Source of the DNA: DATIUV01 sp049322755
GTDB taxonomy: Bacteria > Pseudomonadota > Gammaproteobacteria > Burkholderiales > UBA6910
Direction of reading: 5' to 3'
Length of the DNA: 64,000 bases
NCBI GenBank assembly: GCA_049322755.1
Contig: JBMOQX010000005.1
Location: 104,171 to 168,170, forward strand
Positions 42,552 through 49,290 of the stretch are shown piece after piece. Position numbers and translations under genes: made by a program. The notes under the pieces are model-generated. The model was not told the DNA's origin and did no database searches. It worked only from the letters and a program-made list of their open reading frames with translations. Each line of letters starts with the position of its first letter. Position 1 is the first letter of the stretch.

Positions 42552-44108
42552 CTACTTTTCCACTACCTCCGGCGGTGCGCCAAGATCCCCAGCAATCAAC
42601 CGAAACTGCTCCAAGGCCGCCTCCAGGTCCTCGACGATCTCCTGCGCGATCACTTCGGGCGGCGGCAGGTTGTCGGAATCCGCGAGGCTTTCGTCCTTGA
42701 GCCAGAAGATGTCGAGGCTCGCCTTGTCGCGGGCCATAAGCTCATCGTAGCCATACACCCGCCACCGCCCGTTCGGGCCGGTCTCGTGCCCTTCTCCCTC
42801 TCCCCGCGTGGGAGAGGGCTGGGCAGAGGGGGTGGCTTCCGCCGACCAAGTCGCCTTCCGGTCGTGCCGATTCGCCGGGTTGTACAGCCGCACGAACTCG
42901 TCCAGGTCCGCACGCTTGAGCGGGTTGGTCTTCAACGTGAAGTGCTTGTTGGTGCGCAGGTCGTAGATCCAGAGCTTCTTCGTCCACGGCGTCTCTGAGG
43001 CCGGCTTCTTGTCGAAGAAGATCACGTTGGCCTTGACGCCCTGCGCGTAGAACAGGCCAGTGGGCAGGCGCAGCAGGGTGTGCACGTCGCACTCGTGCAT
43101 CAGCTTGCGGCGGATGGTCTCGCCGGCGCCGCCTTCGAACAGCACGTTGTCGGGCACCACCACCGCGGCGCGGCCGTGGGGCTTGAGCAGCGTCTTGATG
43201 TGCTGCACGAAGTTGAGCTGCTTGTTGCTGGTGGTGGCCCAGAAATCGTCGCGCTCGACGATGTCCTTCTCGGTGGAGGTCTTGCCGTCCTCGCCGACGA
43301 TCATCGTGCTGCTCTTCTTGCCGAAGGGCGGATTGGCCAGAACCACGTCGAAGCGCTCGCCGGGGTCGGCTGCCAGCGCGTCGGCCACCTTGATGGGCAC
43401 GCTCTTCTCCGAACCGATGCCGTGCAGCATCAGGTTCATGGCGCACACGCGCGCGGTGGCCTGCACCAGCTCCCAGCCGCGGAAGGCGCCTTCCTTCAGG
43501 TGGCGCTTCTCGTCGCGGGTGAGGTTGGGGTAATGCTGCGTGATGAAGTTGTGCGCGGTGAAGAGAAAGCCGCCGGTGCCGCAGGCCGGGTCGCAGATCA
43601 CCTCGCCGGGCCTGGGCGCGATGCAGTCCACCATCGCCTGGATCAGCGCGCGCGGCGTGAAGTACTGCCCGGCGCCGGACTTGATGTCCTGCGCGTTGCG
43701 CTCCAGCAGGCCCTCGTAGGCGTCGCCCTTCACGTCGGCGCCCATCGCCGACCAGTTCTCGGCGTCGATCAGGTCGACGATCACGCGCCGCAGCTTGGCC
43801 GGATCCTGGAACTTGTTCTGCGCCTTGCCGAAGATCAGCGCCAGCGTGCCCGGCTGCTTGCCCAGCTCTTCCAGCGTGTGGCGGTAGTGGTCGAACAGCG
43901 CATCGCCGTCCTTGGAGAGCAGCGCGGGCCAGGCGTAGGGCGCGGGGATGGGGCTGGGCTGGTGGTACGGCGGACGGCTGCGTTCGTCCGCCATCTTGAG
44001 GAACAGCAGGTAGGTGAGTTGCTCGACGTAGTCGCCATAGCTCATGCCGTCGTCGCGCAGGACGTTGCAATAGTTCCAGAGCTTCTGGACGAGGGTGGAG
44101 GCGTTCAT
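42552..44108 (-). CDS. hsdM: Type I restriction-modification DNA methyltransferase subunit
   Basis: HsdM methylates adenine in the sequence chosen by HsdS. At 518 residues it has the N-terminal helical domain (YVEQLTYLLFLKMADERS), the region DIKSGAGQYFTPRALIQAM, motif I DPACGTGGFLF (residues 173-183) and the catalytic motif NPPFGKK, typical of N6-adenine methyltransferases. C-terminal ADSDNLPPPEVIAQEIVEDL fits the HsdS-binding tail. ATG 44108 overlaps the stop of the DUF1016 relic (ATGA). The coding region carries an in-frame palindromic repeat (42796-42818) that inserts PSPTRGEGEG near residue 435. Confidence 0.94.
   Translation of the reverse strand: MNASTLVQKLWNYCNVLRDDGMSYGDYVEQLTYLLFLKMADERSRPPYHQPSPIPAPYAWPALLSKDGDALFDHYRHTLEELGKQPGTLALIFGKAQNKFQDPAKLRRVIVDLIDAENWSAMGADVKGDAYEGLLERNAQDIKSGAGQYFTPRALIQAMVDCIAPRPGEVICDPACGTGGFLFTAHNFITQHYPNLTRDEKRHLKEGAFRGWELVQATARVCAMNLMLHGIGSEKSVPIKVADALAADPGERFDVVLANPPFGKKSSTMIVGEDGKTSTEKDIVERDDFWATTSNKQLNFVQHIKTLLKPHGRAAVVVPDNVLFEGGAGETIRRKLMHECDVHTLLRLPTGLFYAQGVKANVIFFDKKPASETPWTKKLWIYDLRTNKHFTLKTNPLKRADLDEFVRLYNPANRHDRKATWSAEATPSAQPSPTRGEGEGHETGPNGRWRVYGYDELMARDKASLDIFWLKDESLADSDNLPPPEVIAQEIVEDLEAALEQFRLIAGDLGAPPEVVEK
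42796..42818. repeat. Palindromic CCCTCTCCC element inside hsdM
   Basis: A 9-bp perfect stem with loop CGCGT, followed by CTGGGCAGAGGG. On the coding strand it is read as a Pro-Ser-Pro-Thr-Arg-Gly-Glu-type peptide between conserved HsdM blocks. Confidence 0.8.
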
Positions 44109-44737
44109 TCGGCGTCGGTGCGCTGGTTCTCGATGCGCGCCCGTGACACGGCTGCGGCTTCTTGCAGCTTGCGTTGCAGGACGTCCTTGGGCGGCAGCAC
44201 GGTGAGGTACTCGGCAACGTGAATGCCGGTCTTGTCGAGCTCCAGCAGTTCGACGCGCCCGCGGTCCTTGCCAGCGCACAGGATGATGCCGATGGGCGGC
44301 TCCTCACCCGGCTTGCGCTCGTGCTTGTCGAGCCAGCGCAGGTACAGCTCCAGGATGAAGCGCTCCATCTCGCGCAGGATGGCGGACTCGAGATCCTTCT
44401 CCGGGTAGGTGTCCTTCAGGCCCAGGAAGTCGAGCAGGTAGGGGTCGCGCAGCACCAGATCGGTGGAGACACGGTCTTCATCGCGCAGCGCGGCCAGTTC
44501 CAGCCGCGCCAGCTCGGCCGGCTTGCGCGACAGCGCCGTGCACTCGTAGAGCATGCCGCCGATCTTCTCGCGCAGCGTGCGCACGCTCCAACGCTGGGCG
44601 CGGCGCATCTCGGCGTAGTACTCGCGTTGCAGCGGCTCCTTGAGCGGCAGCAAGGCCAGGAAGTGCGTCCAGCTCAATTCTCGTATCAGCGATACGACGA
44701 TCTTCTCGTCGGGGAAGACCTGCGCGAACCGGATCAT
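44105..44737 (-). CDS. DUF1016 (YhcG-like) nuclease relic with catalytic core deleted
   Basis: Full-length DUF1016 proteins are about 340-390 residues with an N-terminal helical domain and a C-terminal PD-(D/E)xK nuclease. This one is 210 residues. It begins late in the N domain (MIRFAQVFPDEKIVVSLIRE, WTHFLALLPLKEP) and reaches DFLGLKDTYPEKDLE and MERFILEL. It then jumps directly to YLRWLDKHERKPGEEPPIG. From memory of the family, the intervening 50-odd residues should hold the catalytic Asp, Glu and Lys, and they are absent. The repeated Glu-Leu at the junction suggests deletion by short homology. It overlaps PIN and hsdM genes by ATGA at both ends. Probably not catalytic. Confidence 0.8.
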   Translation of the reverse strand: MIRFAQVFPDEKIVVSLIRELSWTHFLALLPLKEPLQREYYAEMRRAQRWSVRTLREKIGGMLYECTALSRKPAELARLELAALRDEDRVSTDLVLRDPYLLDFLGLKDTYPEKDLESAILREMERFILELYLRWLDKHERKPGEEPPIGIILCAGKDRGRVELLELDKTGIHVAEYLTVLPPKDVLQRKLQEAAAVSRARIENQRTDAE

Positions 44738-45144
44738 TCGCCGCGAAGCAGCGCCACGAACCCGGCCTGCTCGAAGTGATGATCGTGCGCCAAGGCCTCT
44801 GTCAGACCGCGCTCACGCATGAGGACGAAAGATGCGCAGTCGGTGAGGCTCCACTCCTTGTCGCTCACGCTGCGGTAGCTGTCGAACGCCGACACGAACT
44901 GCAGCGACGTCTGCGGAACGACCTCGACGTTCGGGTTCGACCGTATGGCTTCGACACCCCGGATGGCAAAGGGCCGCAGCGGCACCTTCGACAGTGCTGC
45001 GAGCAACTCGTCCAGCACCATCTCGGACGTGAGAATGCGGAACTTGCCCAGCGAGGCCGACACTTGGCCGGCCTTCTCGTGAAGCTGGTCCTTCGGGTTG
45101 AGCAAGGCGGCCCATTAGCCCGTATCGGCGAACACGGTCTTCAC
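44734..45144 (-). pseudogene. PIN-domain (VapC-like) gene with in-frame TAA
   Basis: From GTG 45144 the frame reads VKTVFADTG, then TAA (45115-45117), then WAALLNPKDQLHEKA and onward through EMVLDELLAAL, SLTDCASFVLMRERG and ALAHDHHFEQAGF. PIN RNases usually have Tyr at the stop position (DTGYW). Acidic residues in FADTG, the internal Glu and TDCASF are otherwise intact. The GTG overlaps the preceding TGA (GTGA) and the end overlaps the DUF1016 start. A truncated product could start at ATG 45105 but would lack the first catalytic Asp. Confidence 0.8.
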
Positions 45145-46064
45145 CGCCCGTCCTCTCCGTGTCCGTAGACGACCTCGTCGATCCGCTGCGACAGGTCGGC
45201 CGGGACGGCGTCCCAGGTTCCGGCGGGCGCCTCCAGCCCGATCTTTGCCAGTTGCTCCCAGATGGGAGGCGCCGAATCGTCGAAAGAACCAGCCTCGGCC
45301 GGCGCCAACCCCACTTCGTCGATTCGCACCAGCCGCTTGATCTGGCGGTCACGTGTCGCGAACTCCGCAGTGCCGATCACGCGGAGTCGCACACTGCGAT
45401 GGTTCTTGAGTGCATCAAGTACGAGCGCCTCCTGCGTAGCATCGAACCGGCCCTCGACCTGCGCACCCGTTTCAGTGATCAGAAGCCGGAATGCTCCAGG
45501 GCCGAGGTTCGCCATGCGCACCTCGCCTGCAAGTTCCACTTTGTCCTCATAGGTCGGGCCAGCCCACTGCGCTAACACCGCGCGAGCCTTCAGTGTGTAG
45601 GGCGCTTCGGTGCTCGAGCCGCGCGCGCGGGTGAACAGCACTTCGTCGTCCCGCAACGTCCGACCGAAGCCGGCGAACAACGGGATCACGTTCGAGGGGA
45701 GCTGCTCGGGGAGCAGATCGTCCCTGCCCGCGGCGCCGATCGCCGCATCGACAAGCCCCGCCGCTTCATCGAACTCATCGCCTAGATCGAGCTCCGCCTG
45801 AGCCGCTTCGCGTACGCGACTCAAAGGCACGATGGCCGACCCCTCCTCGATGCGGTCGAACTGCACCCGGAAACCTTCCTCGAATCCCTTGGGAAGTCGC
45901 ACGCGGCCCGGGTTCTTTCGCCGCCAGAGCTCCTTCGCGCACTCGAGGATCAGTGTGCGATACGCGATGAGTTCCAGCGTGCACTCCACATCGAGGGTAT
46001 GTCCCTCGAAGCGCTTGCCGTCAAACCGCAGCGAGGCAAGTTCGATGCTGGCTTCATTGGTCAT
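45141..46064 (-). CDS. Protein of unknown function within the type I RM operon
   Basis: A 307-residue acidic soluble protein; ATG 46064 has an AGGAGG. It begins MTNEASIELASLRFDGKRFE and contains ECTLELIAYRTLILECAKEL, WRRKNPGRVRLPKGFEEGF and a C-terminal beta-rich region (VRLRVIGTAEFATRDRQIKR, LVRIDEVGLAP). Coupling to the PIN gene suggests it could be that toxin's partner, but it has no recognisable antitoxin DNA-binding domain. I do not know the family. Confidence 0.7.
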   Translation of the reverse strand: MTNEASIELASLRFDGKRFEGHTLDVECTLELIAYRTLILECAKELWRRKNPGRVRLPKGFEEGFRVQFDRIEEGSAIVPLSRVREAAQAELDLGDEFDEAAGLVDAAIGAAGRDDLLPEQLPSNVIPLFAGFGRTLRDDEVLFTRARGSSTEAPYTLKARAVLAQWAGPTYEDKVELAGEVRMANLGPGAFRLLITETGAQVEGRFDATQEALVLDALKNHRSVRLRVIGTAEFATRDRQIKRLVRIDEVGLAPAEAGSFDDSAPPIWEQLAKIGLEAPAGTWDAVPADLSQRIDEVVYGHGEDGR

Positions 46065-46082
46065 GGGGCGCCTCCTTAGCTC

Positions 46083-47321
46083 CTATTGTCCCGGTTCGCT
46101 CGGTACGGCGAAAGCCCGTGCGAGGACTGCTTGCCGCAACGCCTGCGCGCGCTTCAGGTTCACATCGACCTCGGCCTCGACCTCGCGGACGATTGAGAAG
46201 CGGCGGTCGACTTCGGCGACGATGCGCTGCTGCTCGTCGAACGGCGGCAGCAGAAACGGCGCAGCTTTGAACTTCTCGAGAGTGAGGTGACCGATATTGG
46301 TCGTGATCGAGCCGAGCCGTCGAAAGACGCCAGAGCGGACGTGAGATCGAAAGACAATCTGCGCGAACTCGGGCGTCGTGATCTCAGGATCTGCACGGAA
46401 GCGATGCAGTGTCTTCTGAAAGCACAACGGCTCGTCGTAACCGCGAAAGATGGCGCTCTGCCCCAGCAGCTCTGGACTCTGCCCCTCACTGACCAGGATG
46501 TCCCCCGGTGCGAGTCGGTACTTGGCGAAGTGAGCCTCATCGAAGTCCATGGTCTCCACATCGGTGAAGTCGATGGCGTCGTCCTTGATGTTCGCCACGC
46601 GCAGGTACTTGCGTGACCACCGGCCAGTCAGGTACTGCGGAGCACGTTGCCGCCCCAACAAGACCTCGCCGGCTTCACAGACCTGAACGGTGCGCCAAGC
46701 AGCCCTCGAAGGTTGAACGAGCCTCCCCGCTGTAGCATCAATAAGCACACTGCCCACGAGTCGAGCGGCGTTGGCCTTGACGCGCTTGAGGTTGGCGACG
46801 GCTTCGTCGAGGCGGGAGAGCTGCTTTTCGAGTTCGGCGACGATGCGGCGTTGCTCGTCGAGATCAACGAGCGGGATTTTGAAGTCGAGAAGTGCGTTCG
46901 TCTCGATCGACGCAACGGTTGTGCCGTGCTTCGAGCACTCCTTGAGAATGCGGCGGCTTGCTCCCCGCAGTGCGTGCGCAACGTATTTTGGCAGGACACC
47001 TGACTTCGGAGTCAACGCCTTCAAGTCTTGATTGATCGTGACCGGCGTCTTCGCCACGGCGACGGGCAGTGTGTGCGACAGGATGCCGCTTCGCGTCACG
47101 ACCAGCACCGATCCCTCAGGCACTAGTGAAACACGGCCCTCCTTAAGAGCCGCTTCGGACACTCGGTCCTCGGACGAAGTGATCTCGTCGATCTTCATGT
47201 CCTTCGGCGAAACCCATGGGACCGTGCCGTCAGTCCAGTAAGCAGCGTTCGCCTTGGGTGGGGTGTTGCCGCCGCTCCAGTCTCCTAGGTCGCGAAGGCG
47301 AGTCATCGTCACGCCGCTCAC
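46083..47321 (-). CDS. hsdS: Type I restriction-modification specificity subunit
   Basis: HsdS chooses the bipartite DNA target of the type I enzyme. The 412-residue protein has two target-recognition domains. The first includes LGDWSGGNTPPKANAAYWTD, VPWVSPKDMKI and ends in a conserved helix (LVDLDEQRRIVAELEKQLSR). The second has YLRVANIKDDAIDFTDVE and LAPGDILVSEGQSPELLGQS, ending in LPPFDEQQRIVAEVDRRFS. The two similar helices set the spacer length. Likely start GTG 47321 after GGAGG; GTG 47312 and ATG 47306 are alternatives. Confidence 0.93.
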   Translation of the reverse strand: MSGVTMTRLRDLGDWSGGNTPPKANAAYWTDGTVPWVSPKDMKIDEITSSEDRVSEAALKEGRVSLVPEGSVLVVTRSGILSHTLPVAVAKTPVTINQDLKALTPKSGVLPKYVAHALRGASRRILKECSKHGTTVASIETNALLDFKIPLVDLDEQRRIVAELEKQLSRLDEAVANLKRVKANAARLVGSVLIDATAGRLVQPSRAAWRTVQVCEAGEVLLGRQRAPQYLTGRWSRKYLRVANIKDDAIDFTDVETMDFDEAHFAKYRLAPGDILVSEGQSPELLGQSAIFRGYDEPLCFQKTLHRFRADPEITTPEFAQIVFRSHVRSGVFRRLGSITTNIGHLTLEKFKAAPFLLPPFDEQQRIVAEVDRRFSIVREVEAEVDVNLKRAQALRQAVLARAFAVPSEPGQ

Positions 47322-47397
47322 GCCGCCAGCCCTCCGGGCTCGCCCGCACTCGCTTTGCCATCGATCCCCAGCATGCTGGGGCCCCTCGCCGGGTGGC

Positions 47398-47757
47398 TCA
47401 TGCGGCGCACTCCCGATTCAACTCATCTATCACCCTCGGCAATTCCGCCCCGAAGAGCTGATGCACCCGACCCAGCCCGCCGAGCTGGTCGAACGGCGGC
47501 AGCTCGAAGTCATCGGCCTCGATGCCGAAGTTGGAGGCGATGTGCTCGGCCATGTTCTCCAGCCACCAAATTTGTTCCTCGCTGAACCGGTTCCCCTCTC
47601 CCCCGGCCCCTCTCCCCGGGGGAGAGGGGAGAGCCTGCTGCTGCGCCATCCAGGCGCGGAAGCTGGTCATGACGCGCTCGGGGTGCGGCGCCAGCTCGTT
47701 CTCCTGGCGCATGGCGTAGCGCGCCAGCCTGCCCCGGTCGCGACTGCAGACGGTCAT
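47398..47757 (-). CDS. Duplicated HsdR C-terminal fragment as a separate small gene
   Basis: The 119-residue frame from ATG 47757 matches the end of HsdR (49291-49640): RQENELAPHPERVM, FRAWMAQQQALPS, NRFSEEQIWWLENMAEHIAS and LFGAELPRVIDELNRECAA are near copies. Its ATG overlaps the TGA of the DUF4143 ATPase gene (ATGA). It even contains the same palindromic repeat as HsdR at the same place, so the duplication is younger than the repeat. It may be a dead tail left by insertion of the ATPase gene or a free C-terminal domain. Confidence 0.8.
   Translation of the reverse strand: MTVCSRDRGRLARYAMRQENELAPHPERVMTSFRAWMAQQQALPSPPGRGAGGEGNRFSEEQIWWLENMAEHIASNFGIEADDFELPPFDQLGGLGRVHQLFGAELPRVIDELNRECAA
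47607..47629. repeat. Palindromic CCCCTCTCCCC element in the duplicated hsdR tail
   Basis: CCCCTCTCCCC and GGGGAGAGGGG form an 11-bp perfect stem around a single G. The equivalent element in hsdR is at 49500. Confidence 0.8.
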
Positions 47758-49196
47758 GCCCATAGCGCCCGCTCCGCCTGTCCCAGCAGGTAGCACAGGA
47801 TGTGCGCCGGCACCCGCAGGAACTGGGTCTCCATGCCATCGAGGGTGTCGGTGCCGAAATCCGCTTCGCGTTTGGTGACGAGATAGGCGCGTTTTACTCC
47901 TTCGGCCGCGCAGTAGGTGGCGAGCCCGCCGTTGCGCTCGAGGGGAGCACGCTCGCGGTACTTGACCTCCACCGGCAGGCAGTATCTCGGGCTGCGCACG
48001 ATGATGTCGACTTCGCGCTCCGTCACGGCGTCGCGCCAGTAGGCGATTTCCGGCGTGTCGCGGTAGTGGTAGGCGTAGAGGTGGCGCAGCACGGTGGTTT
48101 CGACGACGAGACCGAGGTCGTCGGGATTGTTGAGCGCCTCCTCGGAGCGCAGCAGCACGGCGTTGCGCAGCGCCGCGTCCACCAGATAGTACTTGTTGCG
48201 GGCCTTGAGAACCCGCTTTCCGCCCGCCCGCACCGGCGGCAGCCGGTAGACGAGGTTGGCCTGCTCCAGCAGCGCAAGATGATTGGCGACGGTGGCGGGG
48301 GACGTTTCCAGCGCGTCGGCGACGGTCTTGTGGGCGAGGATGCCTCCGGTGTGCAGGCAGAGGTAGATGAACAGCCGCTCCAGCTCGGCCACGTTGCGCA
48401 CGCCGAAGAGCGTGGTCATGTCGCGCTTGAGCACGCGCTCGACGATGTCCTCGCGCAGCAGGCGCTGGCACAGCGGGATGTCGTCCTGACGCGCGGTTTC
48501 GGGAAACCCGCCCACCAGCAGGTAGCGCTGGAACAGCGGCAGCAGCGGCCGCAGCCGCGCGGCCAGCTCGGCGCGAAACGCCTCGGCCTGGCCGAAGAGG
48601 TCGTTGGGCCGCAGTTGCGCGTCGATGCCCGGGTCGGCTTCACCCCGGATGTGAACGAATTCGTAGAACGACAGCGTGGGAACCGGGACCGTGACCCAGC
48701 GGCCGACACCGCTTTCGGCCAGCCGGTCCTTGTGCAGCACGCTGGCGGAGCCGGTGGCGACGATGCGCAGTTCCGGCCGGTGGTCCACCAGCAGCTTGAC
48801 CTCGGTTTCCCAGTCCTTGGCGTACTGCACTTCGTCGAGCAGCAGCGTGGCAGGCTGGCCTTCGGGGTGAACTTGCTCCTGATACAGATCGAGGATGCCG
48901 CGCAACGTGACCAGCTTGAGCAGCGGGTGTTCGAGGCTCACGTAGAGCACGCTGCGCGGGGGCTGCCCTTCGGCCACGCGGGCCACGGCGAGCTGCTGCA
49001 ATAGGGTGGTCTTGCCGACCCGGCGCGGTCCGGAGAGCAGGATCGCCCGGCGCAGGGCCGGGTTGTCGAGAACGCTGCGGCAGGCTCCGTAAGCGAGGCG
49101 CCTGAATTCCGGCACCGGACTGGGCCGCCCTGCCCACCAGAGGTTGAAACCCTGGAGGACGGAGAGGAGTTCGGTGTGGTCGAAAATCTCTTTCAC
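47754..49196 (-). CDS. AAA ATPase with DUF4143 domain
   Basis: A 480-residue protein of the common ATP-binding/DUF4143 family. Walker A is ILLSGPRRVGKTTLLQQ (around residue 52-68), Walker B ATLLLDEVQYAKDW, and sensor RIVATGSASVLHKDRLAESG. A winged-helix region follows (TVADALETSPATVANHLALL). The DUF4143 end has a nuclease-like pattern TEREVDIIVRSPRYCLPVEV then KYRE. The start is GTG 49196, with an AT-rich promoter of its own. The gene sits between hsdR and a duplicated hsdR tail, as if inserted in the RM operon. Role unknown. Confidence 0.88.
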   Translation of the reverse strand: MKEIFDHTELLSVLQGFNLWWAGRPSPVPEFRRLAYGACRSVLDNPALRRAILLSGPRRVGKTTLLQQLAVARVAEGQPPRSVLYVSLEHPLLKLVTLRGILDLYQEQVHPEGQPATLLLDEVQYAKDWETEVKLLVDHRPELRIVATGSASVLHKDRLAESGVGRWVTVPVPTLSFYEFVHIRGEADPGIDAQLRPNDLFGQAEAFRAELAARLRPLLPLFQRYLLVGGFPETARQDDIPLCQRLLREDIVERVLKRDMTTLFGVRNVAELERLFIYLCLHTGGILAHKTVADALETSPATVANHLALLEQANLVYRLPPVRAGGKRVLKARNKYYLVDAALRNAVLLRSEEALNNPDDLGLVVETTVLRHLYAYHYRDTPEIAYWRDAVTEREVDIIVRSPRYCLPVEVKYRERAPLERNGGLATYCAAEGVKRAYLVTKREADFGTDTLDGMETQFLRVPAHILCYLLGQAERALWA

Positions 49197-49265
49197 GAAG
49201 GCAAAATAGGCTATTTATACGCAATTTATGCTAATCGTACTTTGCTTTTATAGAAAAATAAACCC
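49197..49265 (-). promoter_or_regulatory. AT-rich promoter/operator of the DUF4143 ATPase gene
   Basis: An AT-rich block inside GC-rich DNA directly precedes GTG 49196. AAATAG-G-CTATTT (49204-49216) is an inverted repeat, and TATAAAT-like sequence on the minus strand could be a -10 element. The winged helix of the ATPase may autoregulate; this is a guess. Confidence 0.4.
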
Positions 49266-49290
49266 GAATTCTCCCTAGGAGCGTTTCGGG

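Noticed and set aside
37927..45117. Stop-codon reassignment as an explanation for the in-frame TAG and TAA
   Set aside because: The two interrupted genes use different stop codons, and ordinary genes around them end normally in TAG and TAA, so mutation is simpler.
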